Below are positions 1 to 5,403 of a DNA stretch of 5,819 nucleotides, in pieces (the stretch's first letter is position 1; every line of letters starts with the position of its first letter). This stretch comes from Susulua sp964590995 (GTDB lineage Bacteria > Omnitrophota > Gorgyraeia > Duberdicusellales > 4484-171), in the NCBI GenBank assembly GCA_964590995.1, contig CAZPYY010000059.1, positions 1-5,819 on the forward strand, read 5' to 3'. The translations under genes were made by a program, and so were the position numbers. The notes beneath the pieces are model-generated. The model had not been told where the DNA came from. It worked only from the letters and a program-made list of their open reading frames with translations, and did no database searches.

Positions 1-119
1 TCCTGGTACAAAAAGCAGAAGATAACTATAAAAGCCACTACCTGCATAAACGGCTTAAACCGACCGCTTCTGGCTTCGATAATCACTCCTGACTGCACGT
101 TTTCCGTCTTTTTTACCAT
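1..119 (-). CDS. 5' part of an unrecognised membrane-anchored or exported protein (runs off the window)
   Basis: The ATG lies at 119 and the frame stays open for 39 codons to the window edge, giving MVKKTENVQSGVIIEARSGR followed by FKPFMQVVAFIVIFCFLYQ. The N-terminus is about 24 mostly polar residues and then a hydrophobic stretch (VVAFIVIFCFLY, residues about 27-38). That fits a signal anchor or a long signal peptide, so the product is probably membrane-bound or exported. The start is 7 nt after the stop codon of the preceding gene and has no convincing Shine-Dalgarno, so translation is likely coupled to that gene. It would share its transcript and therefore its riboswitch control. I do not recognise the family, and only the beginning is visible. 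Confidence 0.65.
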   Translation of the reverse strand, partial: MVKKTENVQSGVIIEARSGRFKPFMQVVAFIVIFCFLYQ

Positions 120-126
120 GATTCTA

Positions 127-1212
127 TTAATCTATGGGATTCCCTATCTTTTGTAAAGGCTTCCCTGAAAGACCATCAGTTCCAATATAATGATCTAGCT
201 TAAACTTTTTAAGGACAGGGTCTCTAACCTTATACTTATAAACAGCTCCGGCTATATGATATACCCCCCCAAAGGCCTGACGAGCCATAAAGGCATCCTG
301 TTTATCCATATCTTTAGTTATACGGCTTACGCCCATACCGATTAATTCGGAAGGAATGGCTGAAAAAGCCTTAACCGCACCATGAGTAAGTGCCTGGCCA
401 GAAGTATTTGCTTTTGTAGGCGCAAGCACATTTTTTTTATACCAACCCTGATTAACCGGACCAAAAGATTGTTTATCTTTGGTCATACCACCGCTAGCCA
501 CATAATCCTTATAAGAACCTGCCTTGCTTGGCACAACAGGAGCAATTGATGAAGCAACTACCCCTCCCGCAAATGAACCTGTCACACCGGCAGCAGCGTT
601 TACCCAAGGCTTTATTCTCCCCTTGCTATCAACATTATTAGCCAAAATCATACCTTCAGCACCACCGCTAATTGTTCCGACAGTCATAGCTTTAATAGTA
701 CTGTTAGAAGCTGCTCTGACTCCTAAAGTGCCGGAAGGGTTTAAACCTCCCCCAACCGCTCCGGTAACCATAGAAGAAACAAGTACTGTCTGAGAAACGT
801 CCCAGTCCTGCTGTCGCCCTACCGTATTTACAGCTGCGCCTACTTCAGAAAGAGCAAGCATTGAACTATAGTTGCTTGCCCAATCCCCAAGGTTGCCAAC
901 GCTAGATATTCCACCATTAAAACCACCATATTCCTTTAATCCAGTGGTGAGATCAATCTTACCTCCACCAGTAAAAAAATTATATTCATTATATGAAGCA
1001 CTAATCCCATCAGCTATAGCGGCGCCGACAAAAGTTGAAGCAAGGCTAATTCCTGTACTGACCGCAAACTTACCAACGTCGAATCCTCCTAAGTCACCGC
1101 CGCCGGATGAACGCGCGAATGCTAAGTGGGTAAAAACCTGGGTCTGAAGGGTAAAGATTATTAACAATGCGAGAAAAATTTGTGTTCTTTTGTTTCTAAG
1201 AATATTTTTCAT
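127..1212 (-). CDS. secreted glycine-rich protein of unknown function, first gene of a riboswitch-controlled operon
   Basis: The product is 361 residues. It opens with a classic signal peptide: a basic n-region (MKNILRNKRTQ), a hydrophobic core (about residues 12-22) and an Ala-x-Ala cleavage site (A31-F32-A33, cut before RSS). The mature part begins with a Gly/Ser-rich patch and has several small-residue, weakly hydrophobic stretches (for example TGISLASTFVGAAIADGISA and VTGSFAGGVVASSIAP) resembling glycine-zipper or domain-packing segments. The C-terminal third is more polar and basic, with several lysines around KYKVRDPVLKKFK. I see no catalytic motif, cell-wall anchor or repeat and cannot name a family; an envelope or extracellular role is inferred from the signal peptide. 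The frame is open back to an ATG at 1296, but the ATG at 1212 is preferred because GGGGAGG stands 8 nt before it and the signal peptide then starts at residue 1. The 1296 ATG has no ribosome binding site and would add a basic 28-residue leader. A c-di-GMP riboswitch with a terminator lies upstream. Confidence 0.8.
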   Translation of the reverse strand: MKNILRNKRTQIFLALLIIFTLQTQVFTHLAFARSSGGGDLGGFDVGKFAVSTGISLASTFVGAAIADGISASYNEYNFFTGGGKIDLTTGLKEYGGFNGGISSVGNLGDWASNYSSMLALSEVGAAVNTVGRQQDWDVSQTVLVSSMVTGAVGGGLNPSGTLGVRAASNSTIKAMTVGTISGGAEGMILANNVDSKGRIKPWVNAAAGVTGSFAGGVVASSIAPVVPSKAGSYKDYVASGGMTKDKQSFGPVNQGWYKKNVLAPTKANTSGQALTHGAVKAFSAIPSELIGMGVSRITKDMDKQDAFMARQAFGGVYHIAGAVYKYKVRDPVLKKFKLDHYIGTDGLSGKPLQKIGNPID

Positions 1213-1220
1213 CGCTATCG

Positions 1221-1227
1221 CCTCCCC
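1221..1227 (-). promoter_or_regulatory. Shine-Dalgarno site that fixes the start of the secreted protein
   Basis: On the minus strand the sequence is GGGGAGG, followed by 8 nt (CGATAGCG) and ATG at 1212. It is the only strong ribosome binding site near the 5' end of this gene and argues for the internal ATG over the one at 1296. Confidence 0.8.
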
Positions 1228-1311
1228 TACAAAGCGAAAATTAGATAACTCCCCCTTTCCCCCGAAGATCTTTTTTATTTTTATTTTTTTTATCATAATA
1301 TTATATATAAT

Positions 1312-1347
1312 AAAAAAAAACCGAGCTGCTATTCGTAAGCAGCCCGG
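1312..1347 (-). terminator. intrinsic terminator forming the expression platform of the riboswitch
   Basis: Read on the minus strand, CCGGGCUGCU (1347-1338) pairs with AGCAGCUCGG (1330-1321). This gives a 10-bp stem with one G-U pair and a 7-nt loop (UACGAAU). Nine consecutive U residues follow (1320-1312). The stem plus U-tract is a textbook Rho-independent terminator. It sits about 100 nt before the coding start and not after a gene, so it acts as an attenuator. Its 5' arm coincides with the conserved 3' end of the riboswitch aptamer, so the two structures exclude each other. Confidence 0.93.
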
Positions 1348-1433
1348 CTATCCTTGAGGTTTGCTATTTTAAAGTTATTAGGACCCGTGGCTTTGCGTCC
1401 CCTAATTACTCAGGGTTTGCCTTATATCAGCCA
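1338..1433 (-). promoter_or_regulatory. class I cyclic-di-GMP riboswitch (GEMM-I) aptamer
   Basis: The minus strand carries the conserved GEMM blocks in the right order: AAGGCAAACC (1423-1414), GGGGACGCAAAGCC (1402-1389), then ACGGGUCCUAA, and finally AGGAUAGCCGGGCUGC (1354-1339). The first hairpin pairs CCCUGA (1415-1410) with UUAGGG (1405-1400) and closes on GUAA, the GNRA tetraloop expected in this class. The second helix pairs UCCU (1383-1380) with AGGA (1354-1351) under an unusually long 25-nt loop. A short closing helix can form from GGCUG (1432-1428) and CUGCU (1342-1338) with one U-U mismatch. The base before CAAACC is G (1420), which I read as favouring c-di-GMP over the cGAMP-selective variant; that depends on my hand alignment. 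Ligand binding should hold the terminator's 5' arm and so turn the downstream secreted-protein operon ON. Confidence 0.93.
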
Positions 1434-1460
1434 TCTCTAAGGTGTTTGTCTAACCATTAG

Positions 1461-1490
1461 AATATAACATATTTTATATATAAATGTCAA
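1461..1490 (-). promoter_or_regulatory. sigma70-type promoter of the riboswitch-controlled operon
   Basis: On the minus strand a perfect -35 box TTGACA (1490-1485) and a -10 box TATATT (1466-1461) are separated by 18 nt of AT-rich DNA. A start site near 1454 would leave only about 20 nt before the riboswitch aptamer, the usual layout for a leader that begins with its sensor. The box identity and the position agree; the exact start nucleotide is inferred. Confidence 0.75.
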
Positions 1491-1780
1491 CAATTGCTTA
1501 AGAAAAAAGCCCTTTTTGAAAGCCTTTTCATTGATAATACCCGGTTGAGGCTTAGCCTCAACCGCGAATATTAAATATAAATAATAGCAAGCTAGTTATT
1601 GTGGACATTCCAATTCATAACTGCTTGATATTTAGAATGTTATTCATCCTTTGCGTACTGAACCGAATCTTTGTCATCCTATTTGTCCATATTCCTTATT
1701 TTGTCGGCTGGGTTATTACAAATGGTTGAGAATAATCTTCACTAAATACTAACACCCCTGCGGTATAAACAGGGTAACAA
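1491..1780. other. non-coding stretch between the riboswitch promoter and the plus-strand ATPase
   Basis: I find no open frame here with a start, a ribosome binding site and protein-like composition on either strand. It holds one strong inverted repeat (1542-1564) and two imperfect copies of an AGCCTTTT-like motif at 1508-1529. It also has weak possible hairpins, such as CCCTG/CAGGG near 1755-1775. It separates the divergent leftward operon from the rightward ATPase. Confidence 0.6.
1542..1564. repeat. perfect 11-bp inverted repeat in intergenic DNA
   Basis: CGGTTGAGGCT and AGCCTCAACCG are exact reverse complements around a single central T, equivalent to a GC-rich hairpin with a TTA loop. 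There is no T-tract on either side, so it does not look like a normal terminator. It may be a dispersed repeat unit, a protein binding site or a hairpin of unknown role. A related sequence (GCTTCAACC compared with GCCTCAACC) occurs just after the ATPase stop codon at 3009-3017. Confidence 0.7.
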
Positions 1781-1819
1781 ACCATGAAAATTTAACTTGA
1801 AATGTTAAAATTTCATGGT
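1781..1819. repeat. long near-perfect palindrome just upstream of the first ATPase gene
   Basis: The left arm ACCATGAAAATTTAAC (1781-1796) and the right arm GTTAAAATTTCATGGT (1804-1819) are reverse complements except at one position. The 7-nt centre is TTGAAAT. The element ends 11 nt before the ATG of the ATPase and must overlap its promoter. Its position and symmetry suggest an operator bound by a dimeric protein. The ATPase itself has a helix-turn-helix segment, so autoregulation is possible but unproven. A cruciform or a mobile-element end are alternatives. Confidence 0.75.
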
Positions 1820-1824
1820 AACAT
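1797..1824 (+). promoter_or_regulatory. possible promoter of the first ATPase, implying a leaderless message
   Basis: TTGAAA (1797-1802) in the centre of the palindrome and TAACAT (1819-1824) at its right edge are 16 nt apart. A start site about 7 nt after the -10 box would fall on the A of the ATG at 1831. That is consistent with the complete absence of a Shine-Dalgarno before this gene. The -10 box is a poor match, so this is a tentative reading. Confidence 0.3.
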
Positions 1825-1830
1825 TTAATT

Positions 1831-3002
1831 ATGGAAATAAGACGGTCCAAAAAAATCGAGGCACTTAAAAATGCTTTTCAGTATTCACCAGCTATTGCTA
1901 TCCTCGGACCAAGGCAGTGCGGAAAAACTACCCTTGCCTATCAGTTTACTGCCGGCTTCAGCCGGAATAAAACCCATTTCTTTGATCTCGAAAACCCTAA
2001 CGATTTAGCTGCCCTGGATAATCCGGTTTTGGCTCTACAGGAGCTAAAGGGACTTATTGTTATTGACGAGATCCAGAGACGGCCGGATTTGTTTCCGGTT
2101 TTAAGGGTCCTAATTGATAGGTTTCCGGATAAGAAGTACCTTATCCTTGGCAGCGCCTCGAGGAATCTTCTAAAACAGAGTTCGGAAACTCTTGCCGGCC
2201 GAATAAGTTATCATGAATTAGGAGGCTTTTCTCTTGACGAATTGGCTCCGGCGGATCAAAAAAAAAGGTGGACTCGGGGCGGATTCCCCCGTTCTTTTCT
2301 TGCGCCCGACAACCAAGCTTCATTTAATTGGCGTCAGGATTTTATCACCACCTTTTTGGAGCGGGATATCCCTAACCTTGGTCTTAATATCCCGGCTAAA
2401 GGGCTGCGCCGCTTCTGGATGATGCTTGCGCATTATCACGGAAATATATTTAATGCCTCCGAAATAGCGCGCAGTTTAGGCATTTCTAATGTAACGGCCG
2501 CAAGATATTTAGACCTTTTGTCAGGTACATTCTTGGTACGTCAATTACAACCCTGNNNNNNNNNNACAATACCAAAAAGCGGATTGTTAAACGTCCAAAA
2601 GTCTATTTTCGCGATTCCGGCATTTTCCATACCCTATTGGGAATATCTACTATCGAAGAATTAAATAAGCATCCGCGGGTGGGTACTTCCTGGGAAGGCT
2701 TTATTATCGAACAGATTATATCCTCCATGGAACTAAGAGAAGAGGATGCCTATTTCTGGGGAGTACATACCGGAGCCGAATGCGATTTGATATTTCCTAA
2801 AAAAGGGAAACTTTGGGGGGTAGAGGTAAAATATCAGGACGCACCGGGCATTACACCGTCAATGCGTTCAGCAATATCAGAAGTTGCCTTAGAGCATTTA
2901 TGGGTGGCATACCCGGGAAACCGCACCTATTCTTTAGACAAAAAGATAACAGTTGTCCCAGCATCGCTCATCTCAAACATCTCTAAGGCGATCAGAGCCT
3001 GA
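1831..3002 (+). CDS. AAA family ATPase with C-terminal DUF4143 domain (interrupted by an assembly gap)
   Basis: The N-terminal half is a P-loop ATPase: Walker A GPRQCGKTT (residues 26-34), Walker B LIVIDEIQ (75-82), a sensor-like LILGSAS (104-110) and the LAGR arginine motif (121-124). A helix-turn-helix-like segment follows (about 205-237, ASEIARSLGISNVTAARYLD). After the gap the DUF4143 part resumes with RPKVYFRDSG, then GAECDLIF and VEVKY. The D (codon 2784) and E-x-K (codons 2823 and 2829) form a PD-(D/E)xK nuclease-like signature. About 390 residues in total is normal for the family. The ten Ns at 2556-2565 shift the frame from 1 to 3 within the window, so a gene caller would split the gene at this point. 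The real gap must be 2 mod 3 long; five bases fits the usual W-x-x-N spacing. Such ATPases are abundant in uncultured bacteria and archaea, with mostly unknown roles. No Shine-Dalgarno precedes the ATG, and a palindrome ends 11 nt upstream. Confidence 0.87.
2556..2565. other. assembly gap of ten Ns inside the ATPase gene
   Basis: The codon before the gap begins TG (2554), surely Trp in a QPW motif. The frame after it resumes as AC-AAT-ACC-AAA-AAG (N-T-K-K). Joining the two requires a gap of 2, 5, 8 or 11 bases, so ten is a placeholder and not a measured length. The sequence is also a possible scaffolding point where a misjoin could hide, but family motifs continue correctly on both sides. Confidence 0.95.
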
Positions 3003-3008
3003 AGGCTC
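2995..3008. repeat. small inverted repeat over the stop codon of the first ATPase
   Basis: GAGCCT (2995-3000) and AGGCTC (3003-3008) are perfect reverse complements with only GA between, so the TGA stop lies in the middle. There is no T-tract on either strand. It may act as a weak end-of-gene hairpin between the two convergent units, but six base pairs could also be chance. Confidence 0.35.
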
Positions 3009-3021
3009 GCTTCAACCAAAA

Positions 3022-3138
3022 TTACCGGCCGGCGCCAAACAAACCTTTAGTCATAAAGTTTACGAGGATAGGGCCGGCTACAATTATCATAATAACCGGC
3101 AAAATACAAAAGATAAGAGGAACAAGGCGAGCATTTTT
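3022..3138 (-). pseudogene. C-terminal remnant of a second tadC gene
   Basis: On the minus strand this stretch encodes the last transmembrane segment and tail of a TadC protein, running from LVPLIFCILP through IVAGPILVNF and MTKGLFGAGR to a TAA at 3022-3024. It matches the intact tadC C-terminus (4540-4643) at 31 consecutive identical residues, differing only in the final tail (GAGR compared with GVGQ). Upstream homology ends at AAAAATGCTCG, directly at the stop codon of the ATPase gene. A 5-nt insertion (AAGGC on the plus strand, near 3124-3128) breaks the frame to the matching Met codon. No start codon, ribosome site or N-terminal 250 residues remain. The base differences inside the conserved core are synonymous (for example GGT/GGC, ACT/ACA, TTG/CTG), so this was once a selected gene. 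It is a relic and not a functional protein. Confidence 0.85.
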
Positions 3139-4430
3139 CACAACTCCTTCAACTTTACTAAATCGGCTGGGGTTAAAAATGTAACCTCTACACCTTCTAT
3201 CACCCGCTTGCCGCTAAGCGACAAATTTATGCAATAGCCTTTTCTAGGCTTATAAACCCGCAGAAAACTTCTGAGAGATTTGCTGATCTTAAAATCTTTT
3301 AAATGCATTCCTTTTACTTCAAAGGGGATTGGCTCAATCGTGGAAATAATAAAATCTACCTCTGCTCCGGCCTTAGTCCGCCAAAAATTAATAGGGTCTA
3401 TTTCTTCTACGCAGCCGTTTAAATAAAGATAAGAAAAGTTTTCAAAGAGGCTGCCTTTATCAGGACGAAATTCAAAATCACCAAAGTTTCCTATGGCAAA
3501 GTTTCGGATGCCGGGGTCACGGAAATAAACCTTAGGGCTTTTAAGAAGCTCTTTCCTGGGGTTTTTATAAAAGGGCCTTACAAAATCCAGAATATAGGTT
3601 TGCTCCAGATAAAACAAGTAATTTTCCAATGTATTCTTATGAATACCCAAACTGTTAGAAAGCTCGTGTTTATTGACAAGATTACCTATTTGAGAGGAAA
3701 GAATTTTTACTAGATTGCGAAACGCACCCTCATTTTCAACTTTAAGAAAATTCTTAACGTCTTTTTCGATGTAACTCTGAAATATCTCTTTGAGGAGCTG
3801 TAGTTTTATCCCTTCGTTCTTTGCCATGGCAACCGCAGGATATCCTCCGAATTTAAGGAAATGGTTGAGAACCTTTTTAAAATTATCCTCATTTTTAACA
3901 ACAGTATCAAAACCCCTTTTAGGAAACATGGCTTCAGAAAGCTCCTCTAAATTAAAAGGATTAAGGTGAAAAACTACCTTTCTGCCGGTAAGAGCTTCAT
4001 GGATTTTGCTTTTAATTTCAAGTGCGCTTGAACCTGACACGATTAGCTTGGCCGGTAAATGAAGGTCATAGATTCCTTTTAAAAATAAACCCGGTTCTTT
4101 CAAACGCTGAACTTCGTCAATGAACACATATGTTTTTCCTTTAGATTCGGCAACCAGCTCAACCAGACGGTCAGCATTATCAAAAAACTCAAGATGCCCG
4201 GATATATCGAGATTGAAATAATGTATATTTTTGGTCTTTGGAAGAATATGACCGTACATTAACTGATAGAGTAAGACGCTCTTGCCTGTCTGTCGTGCAC
4301 CGGTAACAATGATTATCTCCTCCCTGTCCAGCCAGGACAGTATTTTCTCCTTGATCCGGCGCTCAACAACCCGCACGGGTAACTTTGCTCCGCGCTTTTC
4401 TAACTCAATTCTTTTTTTGCTATAATTCAT
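3138..4430 (-). CDS. AAA family ATPase with C-terminal DUF4143 domain, second copy
   Basis: The 430-residue product has Walker A GARQTGKS (44-51), Walker B YVFIDEVQ (101-108), sensor-like IVSGSSALEI (130-139), the LTGR arginine motif (147-150) and a winged-helix-like segment (about 250-283). The DUF4143 half carries KSPKVYFRDPG (298-308) and a PD-(D/E)xK-like AGAEVDF...FEVKG (D359, E371, K373). It is clearly a distant paralogue of the plus-strand ATPase, with the same domain order but low overall identity. It probably hydrolyses ATP; whether the nuclease-like domain cuts DNA is unknown for this family. The frame opens at a TTG at 4463, but that overlaps the predicted transcription start. The ATG at 4430 has an AGGA just before it and a sensible 30-nt leader, so I chose it. 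The gene sits downstream of tadC with its own promoter, and its stop codon abuts the tadC relic, so it looks like an insert into the tad locus. Confidence 0.88.
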   Translation of the reverse strand: MNYSKKRIELEKRGAKLPVRVVERRIKEKILSWLDREEIIIVTGARQTGKSVLLYQLMYGHILPKTKNIHYFNLDISGHLEFFDNADRLVELVAESKGKTYVFIDEVQRLKEPGLFLKGIYDLHLPAKLIVSGSSALEIKSKIHEALTGRKVVFHLNPFNLEELSEAMFPKRGFDTVVKNEDNFKKVLNHFLKFGGYPAVAMAKNEGIKLQLLKEIFQSYIEKDVKNFLKVENEGAFRNLVKILSSQIGNLVNKHELSNSLGIHKNTLENYLFYLEQTYILDFVRPFYKNPRKELLKSPKVYFRDPGIRNFAIGNFGDFEFRPDKGSLFENFSYLYLNGCVEEIDPINFWRTKAGAEVDFIISTIEPIPFEVKGMHLKDFKISKSLRSFLRVYKPRKGYCINLSLSGKRVIEGVEVTFLTPADLVKLKEL

Positions 4431-4467
4431 TTTCCTAACTATTATTACATATAATTTTAGCAAGGAT

Positions 4468-4495
4468 ATTATAACATACCAAAATAGTTTGTCAA
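4468..4495 (-). promoter_or_regulatory. consensus sigma70 promoter of the second ATPase
   Basis: The minus strand has a perfect TTGACA (4495-4490) and a perfect TATAAT (4473-4468) with a 16-nt spacer. A TG one base before the -10 box makes it an extended -10 as well. The start site would be near 4461, about 30 nt before the ATG at 4430. It lies between tadC and the ATPase, so the ATPase is expressed independently of the pilus operon. Its near-consensus boxes predict strong, mainly unregulated transcription. Confidence 0.85.
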
Positions 4496-4539
4496 TTCAA
4501 TCCTTTGATTTTTAAGAAGTGCCAAGATATTAAAAGAAG

Positions 4540-5403
4540 TTACTGACCTACTCCGAATAAGCCCTTTGTCATGAAGTTTACGAGGATAGGGCCGGCTACA
4601 ATTATCATAATAACCGGCAGAATACAAAAGATAAGAGGAACGAGCATTTTTATCGGGGCTTTCATGGCTATTCTTTCTCCGCGATGAAATCTTCTCATTC
4701 GAGAGTCATCAGAGAGAATTTTAAAGGTCTCCTCTACTGGGGTTCCCATTCTATCTGCCTGGACTAAGGTTCTCACAAAAGATGTGACATCAGGGGTATT
4801 AAGCCTCTTAGCCATATCCCTTAAAGCCTCTAGCCGGGGCTTGCCGACATTAATCTCTTTTAGAACAACTATTAGCTCCTCAATCAGGGGGTTAACTTTA
4901 ACCTTATTTATAATCCATCTTACCGCAGCCATAAAGTCTAACCCCGCACCTACACAAAGGGAGAGTAAATCCACAGTCTCTGGTAATACCCTCTCTATTG
5001 AATACTTCCTAGCCCTGACCTTATTCTTCAAAATTAGGGTCGGTAAGAAGAATCCTCCAATAGCTGCTACTAATAACCATAACCCTGAATCTACACTGAA
5101 TATGAAGTAAAGGATTAAAGGCAAGAATATAGCTGTTAGCTCCTTGACTGATAAGAACTCTGAGGGGGTAATCTTCCACTTAGCAAAAGATATCTTCGTA
5201 CCCAGAGATTTCTCTAACCTTAAGAGCTTTAAGACCGGCTTATTTATCGGCACAAAGATACTTAAAAAAGGAGCGCTAAAAGAACTCCGTTTCTTCTTTA
5301 CCTCATTGCCAAAGATAGAGATTGTCTCCTTAGATTTTGGCAGCAAACCCAGAAAAAAAAGGACGAATCCTGCGGCTAAAGCTATATAAAAAAGATAAAT
5401 CAT
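4540..5403 (-). CDS. tadC: Tad pilus inner-membrane platform protein TadC (type II secretion system F domain)
   Basis: The 287-residue protein has an N-terminal membrane segment (residues 3-22) and two more around 88-125. A cytoplasmic type II secretion F domain spans about 138-250, and a C-terminal membrane segment about 253-278. Family hallmarks are LPETVDLLSLCVGAGLDF (140-157), the NPLIEEL stretch (171-177), LVQADRMGTP (213-222) and the KAPIKMLVPL entry to the last helix (248-257). TadC pairs with TadB in the inner membrane under the TadA ATPase to assemble a type IVc (Flp/Tad) pilus. The length is normal for the family. The gene follows the tadB-like gene on the same strand after 53 nt. 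No Shine-Dalgarno precedes the ATG, and the region before it is AT-rich and repetitive. Its C-terminal 31 residues recur in the relic at 3022-3138. The general type II secretion F family is certain; the Tad subtype rests on length, motifs and pairing. Confidence 0.88.
   Translation of the reverse strand: MIYLFYIALAAGFVLFFLGLLPKSKETISIFGNEVKKKRSSFSAPFLSIFVPINKPVLKLLRLEKSLGTKISFAKWKITPSEFLSVKELTAIFLPLILYFIFSVDSGLWLLVAAIGGFFLPTLILKNKVRARKYSIERVLPETVDLLSLCVGAGLDFMAAVRWIINKVKVNPLIEELIVVLKEINVGKPRLEALRDMAKRLNTPDVTSFVRTLVQADRMGTPVEETFKILSDDSRMRRFHRGERIAMKAPIKMLVPLIFCILPVIMIIVAGPILVNFMTKGLFGVGQ

Noticed and set aside
524..1147. Plus-strand open frames (524-793 and 872-1147) rich in proline
   Set aside because: They are antisense to the signal-peptide protein; their proline, alanine and threonine bias is what the reverse complement of a glycine-rich gene gives, and they lack ribosome sites.
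1381..1440. Possible CRISPR, tRNA or other RNA in the conserved-looking block left of 1440
   Set aside because: The block is fully explained by the GEMM riboswitch on the minus strand; there are no spaced repeats and no cloverleaf.
1508..1529. AAAAAGCCCTTTTT-like segment as a terminator
   Set aside because: The possible stem is only a few base pairs of A/T with no GC-rich core, and no gene ends next to it.
2141..2422. Open frames on both strands (2141-2323 minus, 2234-2422 plus) inside the first ATPase
   Set aside because: They overlap a frame with clear AAA motifs and have no family features of their own.
2637..2664. Apparent end of one ATPase protein at 2664 and start of another at 2637
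   Set aside because: Both are artefacts of the N gap; reading frame 3 from 2568 continues the DUF4143 domain upstream of the 2637 ATG (RPKVYFRDSG), so this is one gene.
2953..3237. Plus-strand open frame of 94 codons across the ATPase-relic junction
   Set aside because: It is antisense to the tadC relic and to the end of the second ATPase, and its polar composition is not protein-like.
4431..4463. Upstream TTG start for the second ATPase at 4463
   Set aside because: The consensus promoter puts the transcription start near 4461, so the TTG would not be in the message; the ATG at 4430 is better placed.
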